In this document: one piece after another, positions 51,472 to 60,787 of the stretch
Layout of the letters: each line of letters begins with the position of its first letter
Position numbering within the stretch: the first letter of the stretch is position 1
Assembly: GCF_001613105.1 (NCBI RefSeq)
Contig: NZ_BDBS01000040.1
Coordinates: forward strand, 1-64,000
DNA: 64,000 bases
Direction of reading: 5' to 3'
From: Nocardia pseudobrasiliensis NBRC 108224
Lineage (GTDB): Bacteria; Actinomycetota; Actinomycetes; Mycobacteriales; Mycobacteriaceae
Translations under genes and position numbers: made by a program
The notes under the pieces: generated by a model
Seen by the model: the letters and a program-made list of their open reading frames with translations, nothing else
Databases searched by the model: none
Told to the model about the DNA's origin: nothing

Positions 51472-52883
51472 TGGCCGGGCGCGAAGTCGCGGGGCCAGTG
51501 CGCGCTGGCGGGCACATCGGGGCGGGTCTGCCACGGCCGCGGCCCTTCGAGGGGTCGATATTCCACCCCGAGCGCGTCCAGGCGCGGCAGATGATGGGCC
51601 CGCAACCGCGCCAGGAATTCGCTGAACTCACCGCCGGGCGGGCTCCACGCGGTTTCCGCGATCGCGCACAGTCGCGGAAACGCCGCGTAATCCACTCGGC
51701 GCACGGTGTCGAGGTGTTCGCTCCACAGCTGGGCCTGCACACCCAGCAGCGGCGGCTGCGCACCGGGATCCCAGGCGTGCACATCGGCGAGGGTGCGCAG
51801 ATAGCCGACCGGGATCGGTTCGTCGCGGTGATCGGATTGGCGGTGATCCAGATACACCTGCGATTCCGGACACGCCAGGACCTGATGTCCGGCCGCCGCG
51901 GCGCGGGCGGCGGCGGATTTGTCGCGCCAGGCCCCGATCACCATCGGCGGCAGCGCGGCGATGTCGAGCGCATCGTCCCAGGCCATCGCGCGGCGTCCGC
52001 GCGCGCTCAGATAGTCGGCGAGTTCGGCGAGCAGGCGGCCGTGTGCGGGGGTGGCGCCGGGGATCTCATCACCGCCCAATCCGATCACCGGCGAGGGGAA
52101 TACCGCGAGCACGTGATCGAGGACGCGGCGGAAGAACGCCACCGCGGCCGGGCCGGGGGTCACCAGCGCGGTGCTGACTCCCCACGAGGTCCACACCGGT
52201 TGCGGCGCATCGGGTGTGGGCCCGAGTTCGGGATAGGCGGCCAGCAGGGCGCGGGCGTGGCCGGGCACGTCGATCTCGGGGACGACGGTGACGGCGCGGG
52301 CGGCGGCGTAGGCGACGATTTCGCGCAGATCGTCGCTGGTGTAGTAGCCGCCGTGCGGGCGGCCGTCGCGGGCGGGTCCGTCGCGGCGGCCGAGCATGGA
52401 TTCGGTGCGCCAGGAGGCGATCTCGGTGAGTTTCGGCAGGCCGGGCACCTCGAGGCGCCAGCCCTGATCGTCGGTCAGATGCAGGTGCAGCACATTGAGT
52501 TTGTGTACCGCCAGCAGATCCACGAACCGCAGCACCTCGGCCTTGGTGCGGAAATGGCGGGCCACATCCAAAAGGCATCCGCGCCACTGGAATCGGGGCG
52601 CGTCCTCGATCACCCCGCACGCCAGTGGGTGGGGGCCGGGTTCGATGGGTGCGGCGCGGAAGGCGTGGGGACCGGCCAGTTGGCGCAGCGTCTGGCGGGC
52701 GTGGGCGTGGCCCGCCTCGTCGGCGGCGGTGACGGTGACCGCCTCGGGGGTGATCTCGAGGCGATAGCCCTGCGCGGGCAGCGCGGGATCGGTGCGCAGC
52801 CGCGGCGCGGCGGACCCGGCGTACACCCCCGCCCGCGCGCGGGCCGAGATCGGGCGCGGCAGCAGCGTGTCGAAGCCGCTCAT
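51465..52883 (-). CDS. GH20 beta-N-acetylhexosaminidase, cytoplasmic
   Basis: The 472-residue enzyme has a GH20b-type N-terminal domain (GYRLEITPEAVTVTAADEAG) and a catalytic barrel: CLLDVARHFRTKAEVLRFVD, LNVLHLHLTDDQGWRLE, EIDVPGHARALL, the catalytic Asp-Glu in GLGGDEIPG and WDDALD. No signal peptide is present, so it works in the cytoplasm on imported disaccharide, releasing N-acetylglucosamine. ATG 52883 overlaps the permease stop by four bases. It is the last gene of the ABC uptake operon. Confidence 0.92.
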   Translation of the reverse strand: MSGFDTLLPRPISARARAGVYAGSAAPRLRTDPALPAQGYRLEITPEAVTVTAADEAGHAHARQTLRQLAGPHAFRAAPIEPGPHPLACGVIEDAPRFQWRGCLLDVARHFRTKAEVLRFVDLLAVHKLNVLHLHLTDDQGWRLEVPGLPKLTEIASWRTESMLGRRDGPARDGRPHGGYYTSDDLREIVAYAAARAVTVVPEIDVPGHARALLAAYPELGPTPDAPQPVWTSWGVSTALVTPGPAAVAFFRRVLDHVLAVFPSPVIGLGGDEIPGATPAHGRLLAELADYLSARGRRAMAWDDALDIAALPPMVIGAWRDKSAAARAAAAGHQVLACPESQVYLDHRQSDHRDEPIPVGYLRTLADVHAWDPGAQPPLLGVQAQLWSEHLDTVRRVDYAAFPRLCAIAETAWSPPGGEFSEFLARLRAHHLPRLDALGVEYRPLEGPRPWQTRPDVPASAHWPRDFAPGQW

Positions 52884-53731
52884 CCCTTCACCGCCCCGTC
52901 CATGCCCGAGACCAGTTTGCGTTGCACCGCCACGAACAACACCAGCGCCGGAATCGTCATCAGCGTCGAGGAGGCCATGACCGCGCCCCAGTCGGTGTCC
53001 TCGGGTTTGAAATACACCAGGATCGCCTGGGGCAGGGTCTGGTTCTCGGTTTTGGAGATGATGAAGGTCTTGGCGAACAGGAAATCGTTCCAGGCGTGGA
53101 TGAACGCCAGCACGCTGACCGACACCAGTCCGGGCGCGGTCAACGGCAACAGGATCTGCCAGGTGAACCGCAGCCGGCTCGCCCCGTCGATGCGCGCGGC
53201 CTCCTCCAGTTCGACCGGGACCGCGGCGACGAATCCGCGCAGCAGCCAGATCGCCAGCGGCAGACTGAACGCCAGATCCACCAGCATGATCGAGCCCAGT
53301 TCGTTCAAACCGATCACCGGGGCGGCGCCGCCGATCGAACGCATCAGGAAAAACAGCGGAATCGTCAACGCCTCCACCGGAACCATCTGCGCCACCAGGA
53401 TCATCACCACCAGCACGGTGCGCCCGCGGAATCGGAACCGGCTCAGCGCCACCGCCGCCAGAAACGACATCGCCAGCGACAACACCACCACCACGACGGC
53501 CACCAGCAGACTGTTGAGGACATAGCGGCCGAAACCGTTCATCGACAACACCCGGGTGAAACTGTCCAGGCTCGGGGCCGAGGTCCACACCGTGGGGTGG
53601 GCGGAGTGGATTTCCCCCGGCGGTTTGATCGCCGAGACCACCATCCAATACAGCGGGAACGCGACCAGCCCCGCCACGACGAGGGTGGCGGCTTCGGCGA
53701 GCAGGCGGGTGGCGCGGGCCGGAGTTCTCAT
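52880..53731 (-). CDS. ABC sugar-transport inner-membrane permease (MalG/DasC type)
   Basis: The 283-residue permease has six hydrophobic segments and the EAA loop in ELEEAARIDGASRLRFTWQIL, which docks the ATPase. WMVVSAIKPPGEI near the start and AWNDFLFAKTFI near the end are typical of the carbohydrate CUT1 family. It overlaps both neighbours by four bases. With the other permease and binding protein it forms an importer without its own ATPase. Confidence 0.92.
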   Translation of the reverse strand: MRTPARATRLLAEAATLVVAGLVAFPLYWMVVSAIKPPGEIHSAHPTVWTSAPSLDSFTRVLSMNGFGRYVLNSLLVAVVVVVLSLAMSFLAAVALSRFRFRGRTVLVVMILVAQMVPVEALTIPLFFLMRSIGGAAPVIGLNELGSIMLVDLAFSLPLAIWLLRGFVAAVPVELEEAARIDGASRLRFTWQILLPLTAPGLVSVSVLAFIHAWNDFLFAKTFIISKTENQTLPQAILVYFKPEDTDWGAVMASSTLMTIPALVLFVAVQRKLVSGMDGAVKG

Positions 53732-54681
53732 GGCGCGCTCCGGCGCTGGGACCGCACATACAGTCCGGTCACCGACAACAACAGCAGCGTCATCAACACT
53801 CCGATCGCGGAGCCGAGCCCGTATTCCTGCCCGGCGAAGGCCTTCTGGTAGGCGTAGACGTTGAGCACCAGATTGTTTCCGGCGATACCGCCGCCATTGG
53901 TCATGACATAGATCTGGGTGAACACCTTGAAATCCCAGATGACCGATTGGATGGTCGCGATCGCCAGCAGCGGGCGCAGCATCGGCAGGATCACCGCGGT
54001 GAGCGTGTGCCAGCCCGGCGCGCCGTCCAGGGCCGCGGCCTCGAGGACCTCGCGGGGGATCGCGCGGATCCCGGCGTACATGGTGACCAGCACGAACGGA
54101 AACGAGCACCAGATCACCTCGGCGGCAACGAGTCCGAAGGCGCTGGCGGTGTCGTAGGTCCAGGAGTGTCCGCGCATCGCCGTCGCGCCCCACCGCGCCA
54201 GCAGATCGTTGACCAGTCCGAAGTCGGTGTCGAACAGAAACAGCCACACATACGAGCCCGCGACCGCGGGGGTGGCCCACGCGCCGAGCGCGGCCACGAA
54301 CAGCAGTGTGCGCGGCAGGGTCCGCACCCGGGTGGCCAGCACCGCCAGCCCGGTGCCCACCAGCAGCGAGCCGGCCACACAGACCGCGCCGAAGCCGACG
54401 GTGTTGGCCAGCACCCGCCAGAACTGCGGATCGGTCACCAGGTGGCGGTAGTTGGCCAGGCCCACGAATCGCAGCGGGGCCGCGCCCGCGGCTTGGGCTT
54501 GGCCGTAGTCGTAGAAGGAGATGAGCACGATCTGATAGATCGGATAGGCCAGCACCGCGGCCAGCACCACCGCGGCCGGGGCCAGATAGGCCCAGGCGGT
54601 GAGAGTTTCGCGGCGTAGGCGTCGCCGCGGGCGGGTGGTGGGGGCCGCCGGGGCGCGCACGGGCGGTTCTCGCAGTGTCAC
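53728..54681 (-). CDS. ABC sugar-transport inner-membrane permease (MalF/DasB type)
   Basis: The 317-residue permease begins with an Arg-rich cytoplasmic head, then six hydrophobic segments. The EAA loop is VLEAAALDGAPGWHTLTAVILP. YLAPAAVVLAAVLAYPIYQ, NTVGFGAVCV and WDFKVFTQIYVMTNGG are CUT1 blocks. It starts at GTG 54681 six bases after the binding-protein stop and overlaps the next permease by four bases. Confidence 0.92.
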   Translation of the reverse strand: MTLREPPVRAPAAPTTRPRRRLRRETLTAWAYLAPAAVVLAAVLAYPIYQIVLISFYDYGQAQAAGAAPLRFVGLANYRHLVTDPQFWRVLANTVGFGAVCVAGSLLVGTGLAVLATRVRTLPRTLLFVAALGAWATPAVAGSYVWLFLFDTDFGLVNDLLARWGATAMRGHSWTYDTASAFGLVAAEVIWCSFPFVLVTMYAGIRAIPREVLEAAALDGAPGWHTLTAVILPMLRPLLAIATIQSVIWDFKVFTQIYVMTNGGGIAGNNLVLNVYAYQKAFAGQEYGLGSAIGVLMTLLLLSVTGLYVRSQRRSAP

Positions 54682-54687
54682 GCGCGC

Positions 54688-55992
54688 CTACCGGAAGGCC
54701 TTGTTCATCGCCGCCGCGGCGGCCGACAGCGCCGGTTGCGGGGCCTTGGCGCCGGTGGCGATCTGGGCGATCGCGGTGGGCAGCACGTTTTGGCTGTCGA
54801 TCTTCGACCAGGCGGGGGTGGCGGGCACGAATTTCGTTCCCGCGCGCAGGGTGTCGACGAACGGGGTCAGGAACGGGTCGTCGGCGGCGAGGCGGCGCTG
54901 CACGCTGGCCAGGGTGGGCAGGTTACCCATCGCGTGATACATCTTCTCCTGATATTTCGCCCCGGCCAGCAGTTGCGCGAAGTCGCGGGCCAGTCCGCGG
55001 TGGCGGCTGGCGCGGAACACTCCCAGCAGGTTGCCGCCCGCGAAAGCCGGTGCGGGCGAGGCGGTGTGGATACCCGGCAGCGGGATCACCGCGTAGCGGC
55101 CGCGGACGCTGCCCTGGTCGACGGCTTTGCGGTTGAAGTCCCCGCCGATGGTCATGGCGGCCTTGCCGCCGGCGAAGGCCTGCACGGCCTGGGTGCCGGT
55201 GAACCCGACGCACTGGGCGGGCGGGCAGATGTCGTCGTGGATCAGCGCCGCGTACTGTTCGATGCCCGCGCGGGCGGGCAGGTCGGCGATCGCGGCGTTC
55301 CACATGGTGCCGTCGTAGGTGGCGAGCTCGCCGCCGTGGGCCCAGAGGAACGGCAGCAGCGCGTAGGTGTATTTCGCGCCGACGGCGATGCCGTAGAGGT
55401 CCGGGCGCGCGGCGTGCACGGCGCGGGCGGTGTCGGTGAGCTCGGCCAGCGTGGTCGGCGCGCGCAGGCCCAGTTCGGCGAAGACGTCGGTGCGGTAGTA
55501 CAGCGCGCGGATTCCGGTGTACCAGGGCAGGCCATAGGTTTTGCCGCCGGATTCGGCGGTGTCGAGCACCGAGGCGATCAGATCCGAGCCCTCCGGCCAG
55601 GCCGCGATATCGGGACCCAGATCCGCGAACGCGCCGGTGACCGCGTATCCGGCCAGATCGGTATTACCGAATTCGGCGACATCGGGGGCGTTGGCGGGAT
55701 CGTTGAACGCCCCGGCGAATTTGTCGGCCCGCGCGGCGACGGGCACCCACTGCACATCCACGCGCACCCCCGGTCGGGTGGCGGTGAATTCGTCGACCGC
55801 CGCGTCGATCACGGCCTGTTTCGGTGCGCGGTTGGCCTCGTCGAACAACCACACCCGCACGGTGCCGGTGCGCTCGTCGGCCCCGGAACCGGCCGGATCC
55901 GAATGCACCGGCGCGCATCCGGCGACCACGACCGCCGCGAGCGCGGCGAGCACCCCGTGTCGACCACCGAGACGAAATCGTCGGCGCCCCAT
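54688..55992 (-). CDS. ABC sugar-binding lipoprotein (DasA-like)
   Basis: The 434-residue family-1 solute-binding protein has a lipoprotein signal with lipobox VVAGC at about residue 26, then TVRVWLFDEANRAPKQAV, APDVAEFGNTDLAGY, GLPWYTGIRALYYRTDVF, GGKAAMTIGGDFNRKAV and LPTLASVQRR. It probably captures chitobiose or an N-acetylglucosamine oligosaccharide, because the operon ends with a hexosaminidase. ATG 55992 is the operon's first start; palindromic sequence lies just upstream. Confidence 0.9.
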   Translation of the reverse strand: MGRRRFRLGGRHGVLAALAAVVVAGCAPVHSDPAGSGADERTGTVRVWLFDEANRAPKQAVIDAAVDEFTATRPGVRVDVQWVPVAARADKFAGAFNDPANAPDVAEFGNTDLAGYAVTGAFADLGPDIAAWPEGSDLIASVLDTAESGGKTYGLPWYTGIRALYYRTDVFAELGLRAPTTLAELTDTARAVHAARPDLYGIAVGAKYTYALLPFLWAHGGELATYDGTMWNAAIADLPARAGIEQYAALIHDDICPPAQCVGFTGTQAVQAFAGGKAAMTIGGDFNRKAVDQGSVRGRYAVIPLPGIHTASPAPAFAGGNLLGVFRASRHRGLARDFAQLLAGAKYQEKMYHAMGNLPTLASVQRRLAADDPFLTPFVDTLRAGTKFVPATPAWSKIDSQNVLPTAIAQIATGAKAPQPALSAAAAAMNKAFR

Positions 55993-56009
55993 GAACACTC
56001 CCACCCATT

Positions 56010-56035
56010 GTTGCGTATTTTGCAACAGCTGTTGC
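56010..56035. promoter_or_regulatory. Palindromic operator upstream of the amino-sugar operon
   Basis: GCAACAGCTGTTGC (56022-56035) is a perfect palindrome. GTTGC (56010-56014) and GCAAC (56022-56026) form a second, overlapping inverted repeat. It lies 18-43 bp before the binding-protein start and is a likely repressor site. It does not match the DasR consensus. Confidence 0.6.
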
Positions 56036-56419
56036 GATTTGTGCCACAGTTGTAGCACTCCGGGCGATAGCAGGCAAGAGGTGACTGTGATCCACGCCGC
56101 CGCCGGGACCGCTTGGGGGGTCGGCGAATTCGGCGCGCGCGGATGCGGGCGAGGTGCGTTCGCGCGGGTGTCAGGAGACCGATCGGCGTGGTGAGTCGCC
56201 TGCGCGCGTGCGGTGCTCGACCACGAGTCGGTCGGGCGCGGCGCACGCCACCGCCGGCAGCGTCGACCGAATCCACCGCCGAGCGCGACACCCACTGACG
56301 CGCGCGACCGCGCCGAGGCGAGCGTGCCACCACCCGGGTGCGCGCCCGGACGCGATCATCGGACCTGGTGCGAAGGTGCGGGGTCGAAAGTGGTAGCGGG
56401 GCAGCGGGTGTCGCGCCGA
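56036..56419. other. Intergenic region between the ABC operon and the XRE-cupin gene
   Basis: About 380 bp of GC-rich sequence without a supported gene. It should hold the promoter of the ABC operon near its left end; I see nothing else. Confidence 0.35.
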
Positions 56420-57001
56420 TCAGTCGTGGGCGGCGCCGCGCACGTGGGCGCGGGCGCCGTGGACGCCGAACAGGATCAGCAGCTCCACCGCGCCGCCGTC
56501 GGCGCTGCCGAGCCAGTGCGGCTGCGAGGTGTCGAATTCGGCGGCCTCCCCCGGGGGCAGGGTCAGGTCGCGGTCGCCGACGATCAGGCGCAGACGGCCG
56601 GTGAGCACATACAGCCATTCGAAACCGTCGTGGGTTTGCGGTGTGGGTTCGAGGGGTTCGGGGCGAGCGGGGATGAGCATTTTGAAGGCTTGGATCCCGC
56701 CCGGTCGCCGCGACAGCGGCAGGAAGGTCATCCCGAATCGGTGGATCGGTTTGAGGTGGATGCGGGGGTCGCCGGTGCGGGGCGCGCCGACCAGATCGTC
56801 GAGGGGCACATCGTAGGTGCGCGCCAGCGCCAGCAGCAGTTCCAATGTCGCGCGGCGCTGCCCGCTTTCCAGCCGCGACAGCGTGCTTTCGGAGACGCCG
56901 GTGCGGGCGGCGAGATCAGCCAGGGTGATGCCGCGGTGACGGCGCAGCGCGCGCAGGCGCGGTCCCACCGCCTCGAGGACATCGTCGATGTCACAGTCCA
57001 C
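56420..57001 (-). CDS. XRE-family regulator with C-terminal cupin
   Basis: The 193-residue regulator has HTH_3 (LRALRRHRGITLADLAARTG, VSESTLSRLESGQ) and a cupin_2 sensor (FEWLYVLTGRLRLIVGDRD, LPPGEAAEFDTSQPHWLG). The His residues of the cupin could hold a metal or ligand. GTG 57001 is the likely start. It is divergent from the methyltransferase gene with 88 bp between them and probably controls it. Confidence 0.9.
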   Translation of the reverse strand: MDCDIDDVLEAVGPRLRALRRHRGITLADLAARTGVSESTLSRLESGQRRATLELLLALARTYDVPLDDLVGAPRTGDPRIHLKPIHRFGMTFLPLSRRPGGIQAFKMLIPARPEPLEPTPQTHDGFEWLYVLTGRLRLIVGDRDLTLPPGEAAEFDTSQPHWLGSADGGAVELLILFGVHGARAHVRGAAHD

Positions 57002-57089
57002 CCCCGCTATCTTGCCGGAACCGCAAGTTTTCGTGCCAGCCGTGGGTGGTCGTGGCGAGACTGAGCGGGTGCCGAGCGAAGGAGTTCCG

Positions 57090-57716
57090 ATGAGCAGCAC
57101 CGATGCGGTCGCATTCTGGGACGGCGTCCACAGCGCCCGCCCGCCGATCACCGATCCGCGACCCAATGACGTTCTCGCCGCGGTGGTTTCGCCGCTGCCG
57201 CCGGGCCGGGCCCTGGATCTGGGGTGTGGTGGCGGCGGTGACGCGGTGTGGTTGGCGCGGCGCGGATGGCAGGTCACCGCGATCGATATCTCCGCGGTGG
57301 CACTGACCCGGCTCACCGACCTGGCCCGCGCCCACGGCCTCGACGATGCCCTCACCACCGAGCGCCACGACCTGGCCGACTCCTTCCCCCGCGGCGAGTT
57401 CGATCTGATCTGCGCCCACTACCTGCACACTCCCGCCGACCTGGATCGCGCGGCGGTCCTGCGCCGCGCCGGGCACGCGCTGCGGGCGGGCGGGCGACTG
57501 CTGGTGGTCGATCACGGATCGACCGCGCCCTGGTCGTGGAATCAGGATCCCGATCCGCGCTACCCGAGCCCGGCCGAGACCGCCGCCCGCGTCGACCTGG
57601 ATCCGGCGATCTGGTCACTCGAACGCGCCACCGCGCCCACGCGACTGGCCACCGGCCCGCACGGCAGCACCGCCGAGGTGACCGACCACGTGCTGCTGTG
57701 GCGTCGCAGCGCCTGA
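57090..57716 (+). CDS. Class I SAM-dependent methyltransferase
   Basis: The 208-residue enzyme has motif I LDLGCGGGGDAVWLARRG, motif post-I TAIDIS, and AHGLDDALTTERHDLAD, with the tail VTDHVLLWRR. It looks like small-molecule methyltransferases of the thiopurine/tellurite type. ATG 57090 follows GAAGGAG. The divergent XRE-cupin gene is its probable regulator. The substrate is unknown. Confidence 0.88.
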   Translation: MSSTDAVAFWDGVHSARPPITDPRPNDVLAAVVSPLPPGRALDLGCGGGGDAVWLARRGWQVTAIDISAVALTRLTDLARAHGLDDALTTERHDLADSFPRGEFDLICAHYLHTPADLDRAAVLRRAGHALRAGGRLLVVDHGSTAPWSWNQDPDPRYPSPAETAARVDLDPAIWSLERATAPTRLATGPHGSTAEVTDHVLLWRRSA

Positions 57717-57789
57717 GCGGCGTCGGCGCGGTGGCCGCGCCGGCAGCGGCTGCGCACCGGCACCCACGATCGGCAACGGCGTTGCGACA

Positions 57790-57910
57790 GCGGCATTCCC
57801 GCGCGGCCCATTCCCGCTGCGCGGCACGGGCTTTCTCGATGGCGACGGTCACATCCGCGGCGGTCCCGACAGGCACCTCGCCCAGCGCCCCCCCCGCACC
57901 GAACTGCGCA
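57790..57910 (-). pseudogene. Aldehyde dehydrogenase N-terminal fragment
   Basis: One minus-strand frame reads LGEVPVGTAADVTVAIEKAR followed by AAQREWAAR, a close match to the start of succinate-semialdehyde-type aldehyde dehydrogenases. Both sides lose similarity at once and no catalytic Cys region is present, so this is a small relic of about 40 residues in a non-coding stretch (57717-58148). Confidence 0.55.
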
Positions 57911-58148
57911 CCGCCTGACCGGCAGCAGCATCGGCGCGCACCCACATCGGCGCCTGCGGCGCGCACGAGCTCTCGGCAGCAGTATGTGCTCGCCACTCGC
58001 ACCCGGAACACGCGGGACGAGAGGCGGTGCGACCGCACCGTTGGCTCGGGCGAAGCGACCAGGGCCCTGCTCGGCGGTATCAGCCTGATGCCGCGCCCGT
58101 CTCATCTGCCGTCCGCGGCGTCGCCGCATCCTGAAAGGAGACCCACTC

Positions 58149-58643
58149 GTGTCCACCTTCCCGCGACGCGGCCGTCGCCACGACAGTCCGCCGCCGCGCA
58201 CCGCGAACACCGAAAGCGCTGTGCTGCGCGGATTTCTCGACTATCTGCGGGCCTCGGTCGCCGCGAAGCTCGACGGCGCGCCGGAACCCCAGGCGCGCAC
58301 CGCGATGGTGGCGTCGGGGACGACTCTGCTCGGCTTGCTGGCTCATCTGACCTGCGTCGAGCGGTCGATGTTTCTGGGGGAGACCGTAGCCGACTGGCAG
58401 GCGAGTTTCGTGCCCGCACCGGATGACAGTGTCGCCGAGGTCCTCGCCCGCTACCGCGAGGCGGTCGCGCGCGCCAACGAGGTACTCGACGGGTGCACCG
58501 ACCTGTCCGCGCCGATCCCGCGACCGGGCCGCGCCGCGCCGAGCGTGCGCTGGGCCTTGGCGCACATGATCGAGGAAACCGGCCGCCACGCCGGGCACGC
58601 CGACATCCTGCGCGAATTGATCGATGGCGCCACCGGACGCTGA
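58149..58643 (+). CDS. DinB/DUF664-family protein
   Basis: The 164-residue four-helix-bundle protein has the metal-site His residues of the DinB superfamily: His in LLAHLTCVER and HAGHAD within EETGRHAGHADILREL, with LRGFLDYLRASV at the start. Related enzymes are mycothiol-dependent S-transferases or thiol-linked isomerases; this fits a mycothiol-making actinobacterium. The GTG at 58149 follows GAAAGGAG. The function is inferred from family. Confidence 0.83.
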   Translation: MSTFPRRGRRHDSPPPRTANTESAVLRGFLDYLRASVAAKLDGAPEPQARTAMVASGTTLLGLLAHLTCVERSMFLGETVADWQASFVPAPDDSVAEVLARYREAVARANEVLDGCTDLSAPIPRPGRAAPSVRWALAHMIEETGRHAGHADILRELIDGATGR

Positions 58644-58861
58644 ACCGTACCCGGACCCACCACGCCGGTGAGGCCCCTGCGTGCCGCGGCACGGCTCGCT
58701 GACCGATGTCGCCGGGTCGCTCCCGTTGCTCGTTCTCCCCGAGTGAGCGCCGAGGCCACCGTTCGCGCGGGCGACAGCGCGAACCCGTGAAGTCCCCGTT
58801 TTCGCTCGCTCACCGCGCCACCCCGACGATCCCGTTCCCTTTTCCCAGACAGGTTGCACAG

Positions 58862-59866
58862 ATGAGCATCACCTCCTCGCGGCCGCTGCGCGCGCTACTG
58901 ACCATCGCGCTCACCGCGCTGGTGGCCATCGCCGCCACGGCGTGTTCGACTCCCGGTGACACCGCAGTTCCCGCCTACGCCGCGGTCACCCACGCCGACC
59001 CGCGATTCACCCAGACCTTCCGTCACGAGTTCGCCGACATCGACGGCGTGCGCATGCATTACGTGACCGGCGGTCACGGCACACCGGTCGTGTTGATCCA
59101 CGGCTGGCCACAAACCTGGTACGGCTGGTGGCCGATCATGCCCGCTCTCGCCGAACACCACACCGTCTACGCGGTGGACCTGCCCGGCCTCGGCGACAGC
59201 GCGGGCACCCCGACCGGCTACGACAAAGCCACCCTGGCCCGCTACCTGCACACTCTGATCGCCGATCGACTCGGTCTGCGCGATGCCCGCGTGGTGGGCC
59301 ACGACTTCGGCGCCGCGGTGGCATTCCAGTACGCCGACCAATTCCCCACCGACACCGCCGCCCTGGCCTACCTGGACCTGCCGCTGCCCGGCCCCGCCAT
59401 CGACGCCGCCACCTACCGCCGCCTGAGCTGGCATATCGCCTTCCATTCCCAACCCCGCGTCCCCGAGGCCCTCGTCGGCGACCACGTCCGCGACTATCTG
59501 GCCCTGTTCTACCCCCAGGTCTCCTACGGGGGCACCGCCTTCGGCGGCAGCGGCGACCATTCCCCCTTCACCGACGCCGAAATCGACGAATACGCCCGCA
59601 CCTACCGCCGCCCCTCGGCCCTCTCCGGCGGCTTCGAGCTCTACCGCGCCCTGGACACCGACGTCCGCGACATCCTCGCCGCTCCCGCGACCCCGGTCCC
59701 GGCGCTGCTGCTGACCGCCCAGGGACAACTGGACGCGATCCGCGCGACGGTGGCACCGCGAATGAGCAATATCGTTGCGGCGGCGGATGTCCCGCACGCG
59801 GGACATTGGCTCGTGGAGGAGAACCCCGACTTCGTGACCGCGCAGCTGCTGCGGTTTCTGTCGTGA
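58862..59866 (+). CDS. Alpha/beta-hydrolase lipoprotein (epoxide hydrolase/haloalkane dehalogenase-like)
   Basis: The 334-residue protein has a lipobox (AATACS, Cys28). The catalytic domain has VVLIHGWPQTWYGWWPIMPA, with HGWP typical of epoxide hydrolases; nucleophile Asp in VVGHDFGAAVAFQYA; and a C-terminal His in PHAGHWLVEE. Asp rather than Ser as nucleophile supports epoxide hydrolase or dehalogenase chemistry. It is anchored outside the membrane. The Shine-Dalgarno sequence is weak. Confidence 0.88.
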   Translation: MSITSSRPLRALLTIALTALVAIAATACSTPGDTAVPAYAAVTHADPRFTQTFRHEFADIDGVRMHYVTGGHGTPVVLIHGWPQTWYGWWPIMPALAEHHTVYAVDLPGLGDSAGTPTGYDKATLARYLHTLIADRLGLRDARVVGHDFGAAVAFQYADQFPTDTAALAYLDLPLPGPAIDAATYRRLSWHIAFHSQPRVPEALVGDHVRDYLALFYPQVSYGGTAFGGSGDHSPFTDAEIDEYARTYRRPSALSGGFELYRALDTDVRDILAAPATPVPALLLTAQGQLDAIRATVAPRMSNIVAAADVPHAGHWLVEENPDFVTAQLLRFLS

Positions 59867-60604
59867 GTGGCGCACGCCGCGGTGGTCCCCGGCGGCACAG
59901 GTCATCGCTCGCGCCCGCGGCGGCGGCCGCGCCTGATCCGCCAGCGCGAGGTCGGCATTCACCCGATGGATTCGATCCCGCGCGGCTCCCGGCGAGGTCG
60001 GCATTCCTCCGGGTGCGTGGTGATCCGAGATCAATCAGCCCAGGAGAAGGAGTCGACCCGCCACACCGAATCCTTCTTCACCACACCGACTATCACCGCA
60101 CGGGCGGGCTGAGCGGGAGCCCCGGGAAACGTCGCGACTGCGCGCATCCGAGGGGCCCTGGCACCTCAGAGATCGAGGTCATATCGGAGTAGTCGATCAC
60201 CGGCCGCGAGCCGTTGAGCCACAGCGACTTCCGAAGCGGGTCGAGTGCCTGTCGGACCGGCCGCTGGTCGAACTCGCCGCGCCGATCAGCCGACAAGCAG
60301 TGATGAACGAGGGCGGGAACCTCGTCGGCGATCGCACCCAGCGGTCCCTGGACCGTGAAGCCAACACCCGCGAGGTCGGCTCACCGGCATTCGCTGATGC
60401 CGGAGCTCGCTGCTGGCCCTGATCGTCGAGGGTGAGCGCGCCGGGCGTCGGCGGGCAGCAACTCAGTCGAAGGCTGTCCCGTGTCCGGTTCGTTGTCGTT
60501 GTCGTTGTCGTTGTCGTGGTTCGGTCGATCGGTGGGGGCGGTCCGGGCGCTCAGCCGGGATTGGTACTGACGTACCAGCGGGCACAGTTTTCGGCGAGGT
60601 TTCG
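59867..60604. other. Gene-free region with microsatellite
   Basis: About 740 bp. A minus-strand frame of about 95 codons ending at 60093 (AIADEVPALVHHCLSAD, SRPVIDYSDMTSISE) has some coding look but only a TTG as start and no recognisable family. A short repeat lies at 60491. The 3' end passes into the repeat region before 60788. Confidence 0.4.
60491..60516. repeat. CGTTGT microsatellite
   Basis: The hexamer CGTTGT is repeated four times in a row from 60491 to 60514, followed by CGTGG. It is non-coding in any supported frame. Confidence 0.85.
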
Positions 60605-60772
60605 TAATATTTCGTTTCGTTTGGCGCAACGTAACGAAACGTAATGGTTGGCGAGAGGAAACAGCAGATCCCGGAATGTTGACCGCCGATAAGGTTCACT
60701 TATCGGAGGTCAACGCCGCCGTGCGACTCCGGGTTTCGTTTCGTGTCGTTTCGTTGGAATTGACGAAACCAA
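60605..60772. repeat. TTTCGT iteron-like repeats with inverted copies
   Basis: TTTCGT-type words appear around 60600-60620 (TTTCGTAATATTTCGTTTCG), inverted copies (AACGAAACGTAAT) follow at 60632-60644, and a second group occurs at 60733-60755 (TTTCGTTTCGTGTCGTTTCG) with an inverted GACGAAACC at 60761. The first group forms an imperfect palindrome of about 40 bp. GC content falls well below the window average. Such arrays bind a replication, partition or autoregulatory protein. Confidence 0.6.
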
Positions 60773-60787
60773 CGCTACGATTTCCCG

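Noticed and set aside
60093..60376. Minus-strand frame of about 95 codons
   Set aside because: Some coding character, but no family, no good start codon and no ribosome site.
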